The notes under the pieces: generated by a model | What the model was told of the DNA's origin: nothing | The model's database searches: none | The model's input: only the letters and a program-made list of their open reading frames with translations | Assembly: GCA_944359065.1 (NCBI GenBank) | Contig: CALVSP010000004.1 | Location: forward strand, 1-43,774 | DNA from: an uncultured Bacilli bacterium | GTDB taxonomy: Bacteria > Bacillota_I > Bacilli_A > RF39 > UBA660 | Length of the DNA stretch: 43,774 nucleotides | Direction: 5' to 3' | Program-made: the position numbers and the translations under genes | Part shown: positions 9,401 through 16,464 of the stretch, in pieces | How positions within the stretch are numbered: the stretch's first letter is position 1 | How the letters are laid out: each line of letters opens with the position of its first letter

Positions 9401-10579
9401 GACTATGTTGATGGTGGTTATGAAATAACTAAATATGATCAATTGCAAATTGGAACTGTAGAAATTGGTAATGAATATTCATTTTTAGATATTAATATTA
9501 GTAAAGTTTGGGAAGATCATGATTATTCAAAAAGACCAGATTCAATTACAGTATATTTGAAACGTAATGGTGAATATGTTATAGAAAATGGTCAAAAGAA
9601 ATCAGTTACTTTGAGTAGTAGTAATAATTGGCAGGCTTCTTTTGAAGGTTTAGTTAAATATGATGATAATCATAATCGTTATAAATATACAATAGAAGAA
9701 GCAGTACCAGAGCATTATCGAGATGAATATAATGAATCCTTTACTATTGATGAGGAAAATTGGATAATTACCAATACTTTAGATGATAGTAGTTTGACTA
9801 TTAGTAAATTTGTGGCTGGTAATGCGGGCGATAAAGATAAGGAATTTACATTTAAAGTTATTTTAACTGATAAAAATGGAAATCCTTTAGAAAATGAGTT
9901 TTTCTATAATGGTTCTAAAAAAGGTATCATTAAATCAGGAGATACTGTAAAATTAAAACATGGAGAGTCTATTATAATTAATGGTTTACCAGTAGAAACT
10001 AATTATGAAGTTATAGAATTAGAAGCTAATAGTGATAGATATGAAACAACTGCAACTAATGATAAAGGTACTATTGATTTTGATGAAAATAAAGTAGTAT
10101 TTACTAATACTAAAAATGAAGGAAGTTTAACGATTGATAAAACGGTCGGTGGTAATAGTGGAGAGACTGATAGATACTTTAATTTTAAGGTTATATTATT
10201 TGATAAAGATGGTAATGTTTTAGAAGGTATATATAATTATACTGGAAGTAAAACAGGAACTATTAAATCTGGAGATATAATTAGATTAAAGCATGGTGAA
10301 TCGATTACTATTACTGGACTACCTGTAGGAGCAAGCTATGAAGTTATTGAACTTGAAGCTAATAGCGATGGTTATACTACTAAAATTACTAATGGTAATG
10401 GAATTATTGGACTTGATGGAAATATTTCTTCATTTATGAATTATAAGGATATATTTAAGAAATATGAAAAATCTAATATTCCACAAACTGGTGGTAGTGA
10501 TAATACTTCCATTTATGGAATTTTAACTTTAGTTTTTGGAATACTTGGCATATGTTTAGTTAAAAAAGTACGTGCTTAG
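6479..10579 (+). CDS. Large IPQTG-anchored surface adhesin with repeated Cna/SpaA-type modules
   Basis: A 1366-residue cell-wall-anchored protein. It has an N-terminal signal sequence (about residues 1-25), a low-complexity stretch with the repeat NQIST, and a Cna/SdrG-like adhesive head (about 68-220). Five beta-rich stalk repeats in the style of isopeptide-forming or DUF11 modules follow (about 220-870). Then come a SpaA-like domain (about 877-980), a Cna_B-like domain (about 1001-1102) and two closely similar 111-residue modules (1105-1326). The C-terminus has the sorting signal IPQTG (1334-1338), a hydrophobic helix and a basic tail. A class B sortase overlaps its end, so that enzyme probably anchors it. 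The ligand is unknown. Confidence 0.88.
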   Translation: MRFKNCLGVACFILVLFVSCFLNGGINQNSDLKMTSNESGISTALNGNQISTNFNNNQISTQNLMTSQFAREVNHDLADYLIPENSYFAINGQELDENITVNYGDAIDVHLEWSLPNTERWTTDDVFTYQLPKGFEFTNVQNGPVRNESGQTVGVYTITNNEVMIQYTDENFVKLSNIVGALNVSGKITESSYNSGDGGIIDLNIPGVGHILVNVNPTSALRINKSVTKIDTDTYEFNVVVRSITDNTNVVITDTMGKYLELINNSLKITNNGSIMTDGVKLTINSSLNFVYEIEKLNKGDEVVITYQVNVLDGGFISNSTDNDLRNTASVKSDELPNGISASALVTTKKASLSKSGSYNISDNTVTWTIIVKPGEKGVTLEDIISDDQEITGNIKVEESDNGSTYYDSELVITVSDLEKGYTFTADSTGNKAYRITFKTKATTTGATQLYNKATIYVGDSDHVDKDATVGLVPGVNIDKTVSSADDREGIINWNTRVTIPNIDNNLKYTIFKDVLGTGLTLVKDSVKVNGQTIDETTNYKLEITDNGFNIDFGKINPGQIFDISYQTEFDNSESQKFTNTATVSVNGEEKSDTAEYNYNKKSNYIQKKVTTSEDSFSKTGIARWEITIDRLPKNVTDAFVTDVIPEGMEFIENSAKIVINNNTYDLAVIPNNNKLIFNLDNYMASLDQGSATIYYETRLIDIFSEQKKYTNKANITIDDETYPDVEASITGQVTNLLSKTAVYNTSTAPLVEYTIKVNEGAADISPTSNKLRLEDQMGSAIEFVRGSLNIDGEAADSDSYTWDSENRVLIINVPDETSLTITYQALVTLIPGDELNDENAFNRVNLDGYGENQTESEWIIKGEVLESNASSSSDSATLRVYKHKEGDANTPLANVKFNLYEVEFTVEDGVFNFTGEETLVNSLTTASDGFANFTGLNYDRVYKLVETETLNDYIINSVPYYFVFPGNDNITYPDYVDGGYEITKYDQLQIGTVEIGNEYSFLDINISKVWEDHDYSKRPDSITVYLKRNGEYVIENGQKKSVTLSSSNNWQASFEGLVKYDDNHNRYKYTIEEAVPEHYRDEYNESFTIDEENWIITNTLDDSSLTISKFVAGNAGDKDKEFTFKVILTDKNGNPLENEFFYNGSKKGIIKSGDTVKLKHGESIIINGLPVETNYEVIELEANSDRYETTATNDKGTIDFDENKVVFTNTKNEGSLTIDKTVGGNSGETDRYFNFKVILFDKDGNVLEGIYNYTGSKTGTIKSGDIIRLKHGESITITGLPVGASYEVIELEANSDGYTTKITNGNGIIGLDGNISSFMNYKDIFKKYEKSNIPQTGGSDNTSIYGILTLVFGILGICLVKKVRA
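6620..6661 (+). repeat. Short direct repeat in the adhesin N-terminal region
   Basis: AACCAGATTAGCACA occurs at 6620-6634 and again at 6647-6661, a 27-base period that encodes NQIST twice with a 4-residue spacer. It is a possible slippage site just after the signal peptide. Confidence 0.7.
9791..10447 (+). repeat. Two tandem 333-bp modules in the adhesin stalk
   Basis: The modules start at 9791 (SLTISKFVAG) and 10124 (SLTIDKTVGG). Each holds the same landmarks: KSGD, LKHGESI, a GLPV turn and the identical YEVIELEANSD. The closely related DNA could recombine to change stalk length. Confidence 0.8.
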
Positions 10580-11246
10580 AAAAGTATTGGTAGTATTATG
10601 TTTTATCATTTGTCTAATATTTTTAAGTTTATTTACTTTAGAATATTTAGACAAACAAGAAGGGGAGAACTTTTATAAAAATGTTCTCCCTTCTAATAAT
10701 TTAATTGACATTGATAAATTAAAAAACGAGTATGATGAAGCTATAGGGTATATTGAAATTCCTAATACTAATATATCTTATCCAATTATGCAGGGAGAAG
10801 ATAATAATTATTATTTAAAACATTTACCTAATGGTGATAGTAATAAAATTGGATCTATTTTTATAGATTATAGAAATAATGAATTTAACGATCAAAATAC
10901 AATTATATATGGGCATAATTTTAATAATGGTACAATGTTTAGTGATTTATTAAATTATAAATCGGATGATTTTTATAAAAATCATTCAAAATATGCTATT
11001 TATGTAAGTGATAGAAAAATGGAAGTAGAAATTTTTGGAGTATATGTATTAGATGTAACCAAAGAAAAAATACCTATTAATTTTGAAACTTTAGATGTTT
11101 TTAATGATTACATAGATAAGATAATGGAGAATAATCTTATTAAAAGTAATTTTGAAATTAATGAAAACGATAGATTAGTTTCTTTATGTACATGTGCGAA
11201 TGGTTCATGGAAAAATAGATTGATTGTCGTTGGAAAAGTTATATAA
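10572..11246 (+). CDS. Class B sortase
   Basis: A membrane-anchored cysteine transpeptidase that joins surface proteins to the cell wall. The 224-residue protein has one N-terminal membrane helix (about residues 4-22) and the class B pattern YPIMQGEDNNYYLKH, then SIFIDYRN, then the catalytic His in YGHNF (H115). The catalytic Cys lies in SLCTC (C208), and R216 is in NRLIVVG. The GTG start at 10572 overlaps the adhesin stop by 8 bases without a clear ribosome-binding site, so translation is probably coupled. The arrangement suggests a dedicated sortase for the upstream IPQTG protein. Confidence 0.9.
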   Translation: MLRKVLVVLCFIICLIFLSLFTLEYLDKQEGENFYKNVLPSNNLIDIDKLKNEYDEAIGYIEIPNTNISYPIMQGEDNNYYLKHLPNGDSNKIGSIFIDYRNNEFNDQNTIIYGHNFNNGTMFSDLLNYKSDDFYKNHSKYAIYVSDRKMEVEIFGVYVLDVTKEKIPINFETLDVFNDYIDKIMENNLIKSNFEINENDRLVSLCTCANGSWKNRLIVVGKVI

Positions 11247-11249
11247 AAT

Positions 11250-11280
11250 ATAGCCTAACTTTTAATGTTAGGCTATTTAT
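11250..11280. terminator. Bidirectional terminator between the sortase gene and rnhC
   Basis: ATAGCCTAAC and GTTAGGCTAT (11250-11276) form a 10-bp stem with a short T-rich loop, flanked by an A-rich side at 11243-11250 and a T-rich side at 11276-11283. It serves both convergent genes and touches the rnhC stop codon. Confidence 0.88.
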
Positions 11281-12230
11281 TTTTGGATTAATTCTTTGAT
11301 TTTTTCAGTGTTTTTAAAATTGGTTTTTGCTATTTCATTTAAAATATTAATGCCGTGTTCTTTTACTAATTTAGCACCGACTTCATCGACTATTGGTCCA
11401 GCGCCTTTAGGTAGTGTGTAATTATATTTTTTAGAAAGTTTATCAATTTCTTTAATAAAGATATACCTACTGATGATGGCTGAACAAGCAACGGATAAGC
11501 ATTGGTCTTCGGCTTTAGTAATAAAAGTAATATTTCTTTGAACATTAGGCATTTGTTTTAAATAATTATAATAAACATATTTTTCAGCAAATTGGTCAAC
11601 AACAATATAATCATATTGTTTATATTGTTTTGTCATTTCTAGTAGGGCTTTATTATGTAAAATAGCTTTCATGGCATTCATATTGTATTTACTATGCCTT
11701 TGATTATATTCAGGGTTGGAAAGAGTCATTGTATAGTATGGAATTTTTTTAATAATTTGAGGAGTTATTTTTAAAATTTGTTCATCGGTTAATTTTTTAG
11801 AATCTTTAATGTCTAAACTTTCTAAAAATGGTATATTTTCTTTAGTAACATAAGATGCTGTTACAACAATAGGTCCAAAATAGTCTCCGGTTCCGACCTC
11901 ATCTGAGCCAATAGTGTTGGCATAGTATACCTTAGAATTTTTTTTTGTTTCTTTTTTTTCATTACTAGCAATTTTCATATCAACTTTTTTATTTGGATTT
12001 AAATTTTTTTCCATTTGTGACCATAGATTTGCATCTATATCTGCGCTTATACCTTGAAAGACGGCTTTTCCTGATTGGTATAATGTTACAACGGTGTCAG
12101 CTTCATCGGCTTGGAAGACAGCATAAGGTGGAGTTTTGATTCTTTTTTTATCTTCAAAATATTCGTTCATTTTATTCATTGTATTTTCACTGACTTTTAA
12201 TGTTATTGTTTTTACTGGTTCTTTTTTCAT
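11277..12230 (-). CDS. rnhC: Ribonuclease HIII
   Basis: Cleaves the RNA strand of RNA-DNA hybrids. An N-terminal TBP-like substrate-binding domain (DUF3378 type, about residues 1-80) precedes the RNase H fold. The fold begins with the hallmark GSDEVGTGDYFGP, which gives the acidic catalytic residues and the G-rich loop typical of HIII. Later conserved parts are VDQFAEKY and CLSVACSAIISRYIF. A longer frame opens at 12257, but AGGTGATG lies just before the ATG at 12230, so the product is 317 residues. A TTGTTA-N17-TAAAAT promoter lies immediately upstream. Confidence 0.94.
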   Translation of the reverse strand: MKKEPVKTITLKVSENTMNKMNEYFEDKKRIKTPPYAVFQADEADTVVTLYQSGKAVFQGISADIDANLWSQMEKNLNPNKKVDMKIASNEKKETKKNSKVYYANTIGSDEVGTGDYFGPIVVTASYVTKENIPFLESLDIKDSKKLTDEQILKITPQIIKKIPYYTMTLSNPEYNQRHSKYNMNAMKAILHNKALLEMTKQYKQYDYIVVDQFAEKYVYYNYLKQMPNVQRNITFITKAEDQCLSVACSAIISRYIFIKEIDKLSKKYNYTLPKGAGPIVDEVGAKLVKEHGINILNEIAKTNFKNTEKIKELIQK

Positions 12231-12247
12231 AAACATCACCTGTAAAT

Positions 12248-12276
12248 ATTTTAACATATTTCTATTTTCATAACAA
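12248..12276 (-). promoter_or_regulatory. Promoter of rnhC
   Basis: On the minus strand, TTGTTA (12271-12276) and TAAAAT (12248-12253) are separated by 17 bases. The -10 box lies inside the upstream extension of the rnhC frame, which supports the shorter start at 12230. Confidence 0.6.
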
Positions 12277-12298
12277 TAAAACTTTACTTTTTACTTAT

Positions 12299-12307
12299 TG
12301 GTATAAT
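12299..12307 (+). promoter_or_regulatory. Extended -10 promoter of cvpA
   Basis: TGGTATAAT at 12299-12307 is an extended -10 element, followed by a strong GGAAGGGG ribosome-binding site before ATG 12334. The -35 region is poor. It is divergent from the rnhC promoter. Confidence 0.65.
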
Positions 12308-12333
12308 ATAATTAATAAGGAAGGGGATAATAT

Positions 12334-13053
12334 ATGAATATTGTAGATATATTAATTATTTTATTTATATTGCTAGGAGCTGTTGTTGGCTTTAAACAAG
12401 GATTTACTAAAAGTTTAGTTAGTTTTTTAGGTATAATTGTAGTAACAATACTTGCGTATTTTTTGAAAAATCCTGTCAGTGAATTTTTGATGAGTTTTTG
12501 TCCATTTTTTGGTTTTGGAGGAATTATAAAAGGTGTTACTGTTTTAAATATTGCGGTATATGAAATTATTGCATTTATATTAGTTTTCAGTATTTTAATG
12601 ATATTATTAAAAGTTTTATTAGTAACTACAGGAATTTTAGAAACTATTTTAAAGTTTACTATTGTTTTAGGTATTCCATCTAAAATATTAGGAGCTGTTG
12701 TAGGAGTAATAAAACATTACATTATTGTATTTTTTGTTTTATATTTACTTTCTATGCCAAATTTTGTAGATGTTGATTTTATAAAAGATTCAACATATCG
12801 TGAACCAATTTTAAAAAATACACCACTTCTTTCTAATGTTGCGGAGTCTTCACTTAAAGTATTGGATGAATTTAAAGGTTTAAGCGATAAGTATACAAAT
12901 TCAGAAAATAGTAATGAATTTAATTTAGAAACTTTAGATTTATTTTTGAAATATAAAGTTGTTACTGTAGATGCTGTTAAAAAACTTGATGAAAGTGGTA
13001 AAATAAATATAAAAGGAATTGATTCTGTAATAGAAAAATATGAGGAGGAATGA
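12334..13053 (+). CDS. CvpA-family membrane protein
   Basis: A 239-residue membrane protein. The first 150 residues hold four hydrophobic segments and the family signature near the N-terminus (NIVDILIILF followed by GFKQGF and a LAYFL segment). The remainder is a charged, probably cytoplasmic tail. CvpA was first linked to colicin V production in E. coli, and its Firmicutes relatives are envelope proteins of unclear role, often next to DNA-repair or thioredoxin genes. The stop overlaps the ribosome-binding region of the thioredoxin gene, so the two form an operon. Confidence 0.8.
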   Translation: MNIVDILIILFILLGAVVGFKQGFTKSLVSFLGIIVVTILAYFLKNPVSEFLMSFCPFFGFGGIIKGVTVLNIAVYEIIAFILVFSILMILLKVLLVTTGILETILKFTIVLGIPSKILGAVVGVIKHYIIVFFVLYLLSMPNFVDVDFIKDSTYREPILKNTPLLSNVAESSLKVLDEFKGLSDKYTNSENSNEFNLETLDLFLKYKVVTVDAVKKLDESGKINIKGIDSVIEKYEEE

Positions 13054-13055
13054 TT

Positions 13056-13352
13056 ATGGAAATAATAAAGGGAAGTGCTGATAATTTTGATGAGATTATA
13101 AGTAAAGGAGATATATTAGTTGATTTTTTCGCTACTTGGTGTGGACCATGTAAGATGCTTGCACCAGAATTAGAAGAAATTAAAGATAAGGTACAAATTA
13201 TAAAAGTTGATATTGATGAAAATTTGGAATTATGTAAGAGATTTGGAGTTATGAGTGTACCTACTTTAATTTATTTTAAAAAAGATGGTACATATGATGT
13301 GCATATTGGATATATGACTAGTGATGAAATTTTAAAATTTGTCCAAAAATAA
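13056..13352 (+). CDS. Thioredoxin
   Basis: A small cytoplasmic thiol-disulphide oxidoreductase of 98 residues. It has the active site WCGPC (C29, C32) after LVDFFAT and the cis-proline segment GVMSVPTLIYF. The length and motif order are those of an ordinary TrxA-type thioredoxin. The GAGGAGG ribosome-binding site at 13042-13048 fits ATG 13056 (7-base spacing) better than the ATG at 13050. It is transcribed with the CvpA-like gene. Confidence 0.92.
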   Translation: MEIIKGSADNFDEIISKGDILVDFFATWCGPCKMLAPELEEIKDKVQIIKVDIDENLELCKRFGVMSVPTLIYFKKDGTYDVHIGYMTSDEILKFVQK

Positions 13353-13382
13353 AACTATTAGGAAAATTCTTAATAGTTTTTA
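13349..13382. terminator. Bidirectional terminator between the thioredoxin and deaminase genes
   Basis: AAAACTATTA (13351-13360) pairs perfectly with TAATAGTTTT (13371-13380), and the stem can extend inward by two more pairs. The A and T ends serve as U tracts in both directions. It reaches the stop codons of both convergent genes. Confidence 0.85.
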
Positions 13383-13871
13383 ATTGTTTTTCATATTTAG
13401 TTTTATTTCTTTGTTCATGGATATTTTGTGATACTTGATATTACATTTGTCAAATAAAGTTCTAGATGCAATATTGTTATCGCTATTCGCATATTTGTCG
13501 TTTAAATAAATTACTTCTTTTATTCCAGCTTGAATAATTATTTTAGCACATTCATTGCACGGAAATAAATCAACATATATTTTTGCTTTTTCTAAATCTT
13601 TTTTGTTTCCTCGGTAGTTTAAAATAGCATTTAATTCTGCATGGCAAACATAAGGATATTTAGTATTTAAGTTTTCTCCGTCTCGTCCCCAAGGAAATTC
13701 ATCATCATTAAATCCGTTAGGGGCACCATTATAACCGATTGAAAGTATCCTATTATCATCGCTTACTATACAAGCACCAACTTGAGTTGAAGGATCTTTA
13801 CTTCTCATAGCGCTTAGTTCAGTAATGGCCATAAAGTATTCATCCCAAGATAAATAATTTTCTCTTTTCAT
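13380..13871 (-). CDS. Deoxycytidylate (dCMP) deaminase
   Basis: Zinc-dependent deaminase that converts dCMP to dUMP, feeding dTMP synthesis. The 163-residue protein starts with the family's SWDEYFM and [14 protein letters not shown] segments. The zinc site is H77-A-E79 with the PCNEC pair (C105, C108), and E79 is the proton shuttle. The insert around WGRDGE and the extra residues between the zinc motifs match the ComEB/dCMP deaminase group, not cytidine deaminase. The start has a GAGGTGA ribosome-binding site. Confidence 0.92.
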   Translation of the reverse strand: MKRENYLSWDEYFMAITELSAMRSKDPSTQVGACIVSDDNRILSIGYNGAPNGFNDDEFPWGRDGENLNTKYPYVCHAELNAILNYRGNKKDLEKAKIYVDLFPCNECAKIIIQAGIKEVIYLNDKYANSDNNIASRTLFDKCNIKYHKISMNKEIKLNMKNN

Positions 13872-13889
13872 AATTTCACCTCTGTTATA

Positions 13890-13918
13890 ATTTTATCATA
13901 TTTTACCTTTCTTGACTA
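13890..13918 (-). promoter_or_regulatory. Promoter of the dCMP deaminase gene
   Basis: On the minus strand, TAGTCA (13913-13918) and TAAAAT (13890-13895) are 17 bases apart. The -35 hexamer is the same as in the structured-RNA promoter at 5977. Confidence 0.5.
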
Positions 13919-13920
13919 TT

Positions 13921-13948
13921 TTGAATAATATGTATTTTCTGATATAAT
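13921..13948 (+). promoter_or_regulatory. Promoter of lspA
   Basis: TTGAAT (13921-13926), a 16-base spacer and TATAAT (13943-13948) with an upstream TG (extended -10). It overlaps the divergent deaminase promoter region. Confidence 0.7.
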
Positions 13949-13966
13949 ATTCTGTGGTGATACATT

Positions 13967-14440
13967 ATGAAAAAACTATTTGGAATTGCTTTTATAACTG
14001 TTTTGTTTGATCAGCTTATTAAAAACGGTTTATTGTTTTTTATGAATTATGGTCAGTCTATTACTATAATTAAAAATTTCTTTAATATAACTTTAATTGG
14101 TAATACAGGGGCGGCTTTTAGTATTTTAAGTTCTAATACTATTTTATTAATAATAATTTCAGTAGTTGTTTTAAATGTATTATATTTCTTTTTCATTAAA
14201 GGTAAAACATTAACTGATTTTGAACAAGTTTCATATGGTTTATTAGTTGGTGGAATTATGGGAAATTTAATTGACAGAGTTTTACGTATGCAGGTAGTTG
14301 ATTATTTAGATTTTAACATTTTTGGATATAATTTTCCTGTATTTAATTTAGCTGATATTGTGATTGTTATATCAATGATTTTAATAGTTATCCAAATTAT
14401 AAAAGGTGATAAAAATGAAGTATCAAGTAAATCAAAATGA
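13967..14440 (+). CDS. lspA: Lipoprotein signal peptidase (signal peptidase II)
   Basis: Polytopic aspartyl protease that removes the signal peptide from prolipoproteins after diacylglyceryl transfer. The 157-residue protein has four membrane helices and the conserved NTGAAFS, GNLIDRV and VVDYLDF segments and FNLADI, which hold the two catalytic aspartates. The ribosome-binding site is GTGGTGAT before ATG 13967. Its end overlaps the next gene by 26 bases, a common lspA-rluD arrangement in Firmicutes. Confidence 0.95.
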   Translation: MKKLFGIAFITVLFDQLIKNGLLFFMNYGQSITIIKNFFNITLIGNTGAAFSILSSNTILLIIISVVVLNVLYFFFIKGKTLTDFEQVSYGLLVGGIMGNLIDRVLRMQVVDYLDFNIFGYNFPVFNLADIVIVISMILIVIQIIKGDKNEVSSKSK

Positions 14441-15290
14441 TATTAGGTTAGATAATTTTTTAACGGAAACTTTAGAAATTAGTCGAAGTCAGGTTACTAA
14501 GATGATTAAAGCTAAAGAGGTTTTAGTTAATGAAAAAATTGTAAAACCTGGTTTTTTATTAAAAGAAAGTGATATAATAACTGTAAATCATGTTAGTGAA
14601 GATGGTGTTAAACCAGAAAAGATGGATTTAGACATTGTCTATGAAGATGATGATGTACTAGTTATAAATAAAGCAAATGGAGTAGTGGTACATCCAGGTG
14701 CGGGAAATCATAGTGGTACTTTGGTTAATGGCCTTTTATATCATACTAAATTGAGTGATGTTAATGGTGAAGTAAGGCCTGGTATTGTACATAGAATAGA
14801 TGCTTATACAACCGGTTTACTCATGGTAGCTAAAAATAATAAAGCTCACGAAATTTTAGCTGAAGAACTTGCTGAAAAAAAGACTTATAGAAAGTATGTT
14901 GCTTTAGTTTGGGGAGTAATTGAAAGTGATACGGGTGAAATAGATGCTCCAATAGGTAGAAGTAAAAGTGATCGTAAAAAAATGGCTATACGTGCGGATG
15001 GTAAAGAAGCGATTACTCATTTTAAGGTTTTAAAAAGATATGAAAAGGCAACTTTAATAGAACTTAGATTAGAAACAGGAAGAACTCATCAGATTAGAGT
15101 ACATATGGATTATATAGGACATCCTTTAGTAAATGATCCGGTATATGGTAATAGAAAGTTATTTGATGAAACAGGCCAGTGTTTACATGCAAAAGAACTT
15201 GGGTTTGTACATCCGACTACTGGAAAATATATGCAATTTGATAGTGAACTTCCTGAGTGTTTTACAAATATATTAAAAAAATTTGAGTAG
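14415..15290 (+). CDS. RluD-family 23S rRNA pseudouridine synthase
   Basis: Isomerises uridine to pseudouridine in RNA. The 291-residue protein has an N-terminal S4 RNA-binding domain (about residues 1-60) and a RluA/RluD catalytic domain. The domain has VLVINKANGVVVHPG, the catalytic-Asp motif HRIDAYTTGLLMVAK and GRTHQIRVH. Most family members read HRLD(K/R)xTSG, so the Ala-Tyr after the catalytic Asp is unusual. A frame opens at GTG 14406, but AAAAGGTGAT at 14401-14410 is the ribosome-binding site for ATG 14415. Coupled to lspA. Confidence 0.9.
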   Translation: MKYQVNQNDIRLDNFLTETLEISRSQVTKMIKAKEVLVNEKIVKPGFLLKESDIITVNHVSEDGVKPEKMDLDIVYEDDDVLVINKANGVVVHPGAGNHSGTLVNGLLYHTKLSDVNGEVRPGIVHRIDAYTTGLLMVAKNNKAHEILAEELAEKKTYRKYVALVWGVIESDTGEIDAPIGRSKSDRKKMAIRADGKEAITHFKVLKRYEKATLIELRLETGRTHQIRVHMDYIGHPLVNDPVYGNRKLFDETGQCLHAKELGFVHPTTGKYMQFDSELPECFTNILKKFE

Positions 15291-15298
15291 GTGATATT

Positions 15299-16441
15299 GT
15301 GAATGAGATAGTGATCGATAAAAAAGAAGAATTGGTTATGAAATTACTCCATTATTTTATTACTGAAAGGGGATATAATCCTGTAATAATTAGAGGAGTT
15401 AAGGATGAAATTTGGCTTGAAAATTTAGAGGATGATTACAAAATAGTTAGAATTGTTTCTGGTTATATTCATAATAATGAACAATTTAAATTTGATATAT
15501 TTAAAACTAAAAATTTACTTAAAACAATCAAGAAAAAAACATTATCATTTAAGATTAATGCATTAAGTATATTTGTTAATTTGGGTGATAATGTTGATAT
15601 ATCTGAATTTGAGGATACTCCTAATATAAAGTTTGCTAATATTCATGAAGCTGAAGATTTAAATAAATATCGCTTTGTAATTAATGCTTTTCCTGATATT
15701 ACAAAAGATATGGATTTTAAAGAAAAAGGATTAGAATTATTTATGAAAATTACTAGTGATATTAATAAGAAGAATGAGGGAGATGCCAAGATGAATGAAG
15801 ATGTGTTTAGTCCTAAAAAACCGGTTATAACATATGCATTAATTATAATTAATGTAATAGTATTTATTTTATCGATGTTTAATGATAGTATTTTACAAAT
15901 GTTTGCGGTTAATAGATTTTATATAGTAGAACTTGGCCAATATTATAGGTTATTTACGGGAATATTTTTACATGCTAGTATATTACATATATTATTTAAT
16001 ATGTATGCTTTATATGTAATAGGAATGCAGCTTGAAAGTTTTTTAGGAAAGTGGAAATATTTAATTGTTTATTTGCTTTCTGGTTTAGGTGGTTCAATGC
16101 TTTCTATATTCTTTGATAATGGATTTAGTGTTGGCGCTTCTGGAGCTATATTTGGATTAATGGGAGCACTTTTGTATTTTGGATATCATTATAGAGTATA
16201 TTTAGATAGTGTGGTTAAATCTCAAATAATACCTTTAATCATTATAAATTTGCTTATCGGATTTAGTTCAACAGGTATTGATAATTGGGCTCATATCGGC
16301 GGTTTAGTTGGCGGTCTTTTAGCTACAATGGCGGTTGGAGTTAAATATAAATCAACTAAGTTTGAAATGATAAATGGCGCTATTATGTATTTGATATTTA
16401 TTGGATTTTTAGGATATATGGTGTTTGTCAGGGGTATTTAA
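15299..16441 (+). CDS. GluP-like rhomboid intramembrane protease with N-terminal cytosolic domain
   Basis: A 380-residue rhomboid serine protease. The first 170 residues are soluble and charged, like the cytosolic N-domain of B. subtilis GluP (YqgP). The rest is the six- or seven-helix rhomboid core with LFTGIFLHASILHILFNMYAL, the catalytic Ser in GASGAIFG (S281) and the catalytic His in NWAHIGG (H332), so it should be active. It starts with GTG 15299, preceded by AGGTGAT, 8 bases after the pseudouridine synthase gene. In B. subtilis YqgP takes part in membrane-protein quality control and magnesium-transporter turnover; whether that applies here is unknown. Confidence 0.88.
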   Translation: MNEIVIDKKEELVMKLLHYFITERGYNPVIIRGVKDEIWLENLEDDYKIVRIVSGYIHNNEQFKFDIFKTKNLLKTIKKKTLSFKINALSIFVNLGDNVDISEFEDTPNIKFANIHEAEDLNKYRFVINAFPDITKDMDFKEKGLELFMKITSDINKKNEGDAKMNEDVFSPKKPVITYALIIINVIVFILSMFNDSILQMFAVNRFYIVELGQYYRLFTGIFLHASILHILFNMYALYVIGMQLESFLGKWKYLIVYLLSGLGGSMLSIFFDNGFSVGASGAIFGLMGALLYFGYHYRVYLDSVVKSQIIPLIIINLLIGFSSTGIDNWAHIGGLVGGLLATMAVGVKYKSTKFEMINGAIMYLIFIGFLGYMVFVRGI

Positions 16442-16464
16442 TTTTATTTGAAAGGTGAAATTTT

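Noticed and set aside
12231..12257. Longer rnhC start at 12257
   Set aside because: The -10 box of the rnhC promoter falls inside this extension, and AGGTGATG serves ATG 12230.
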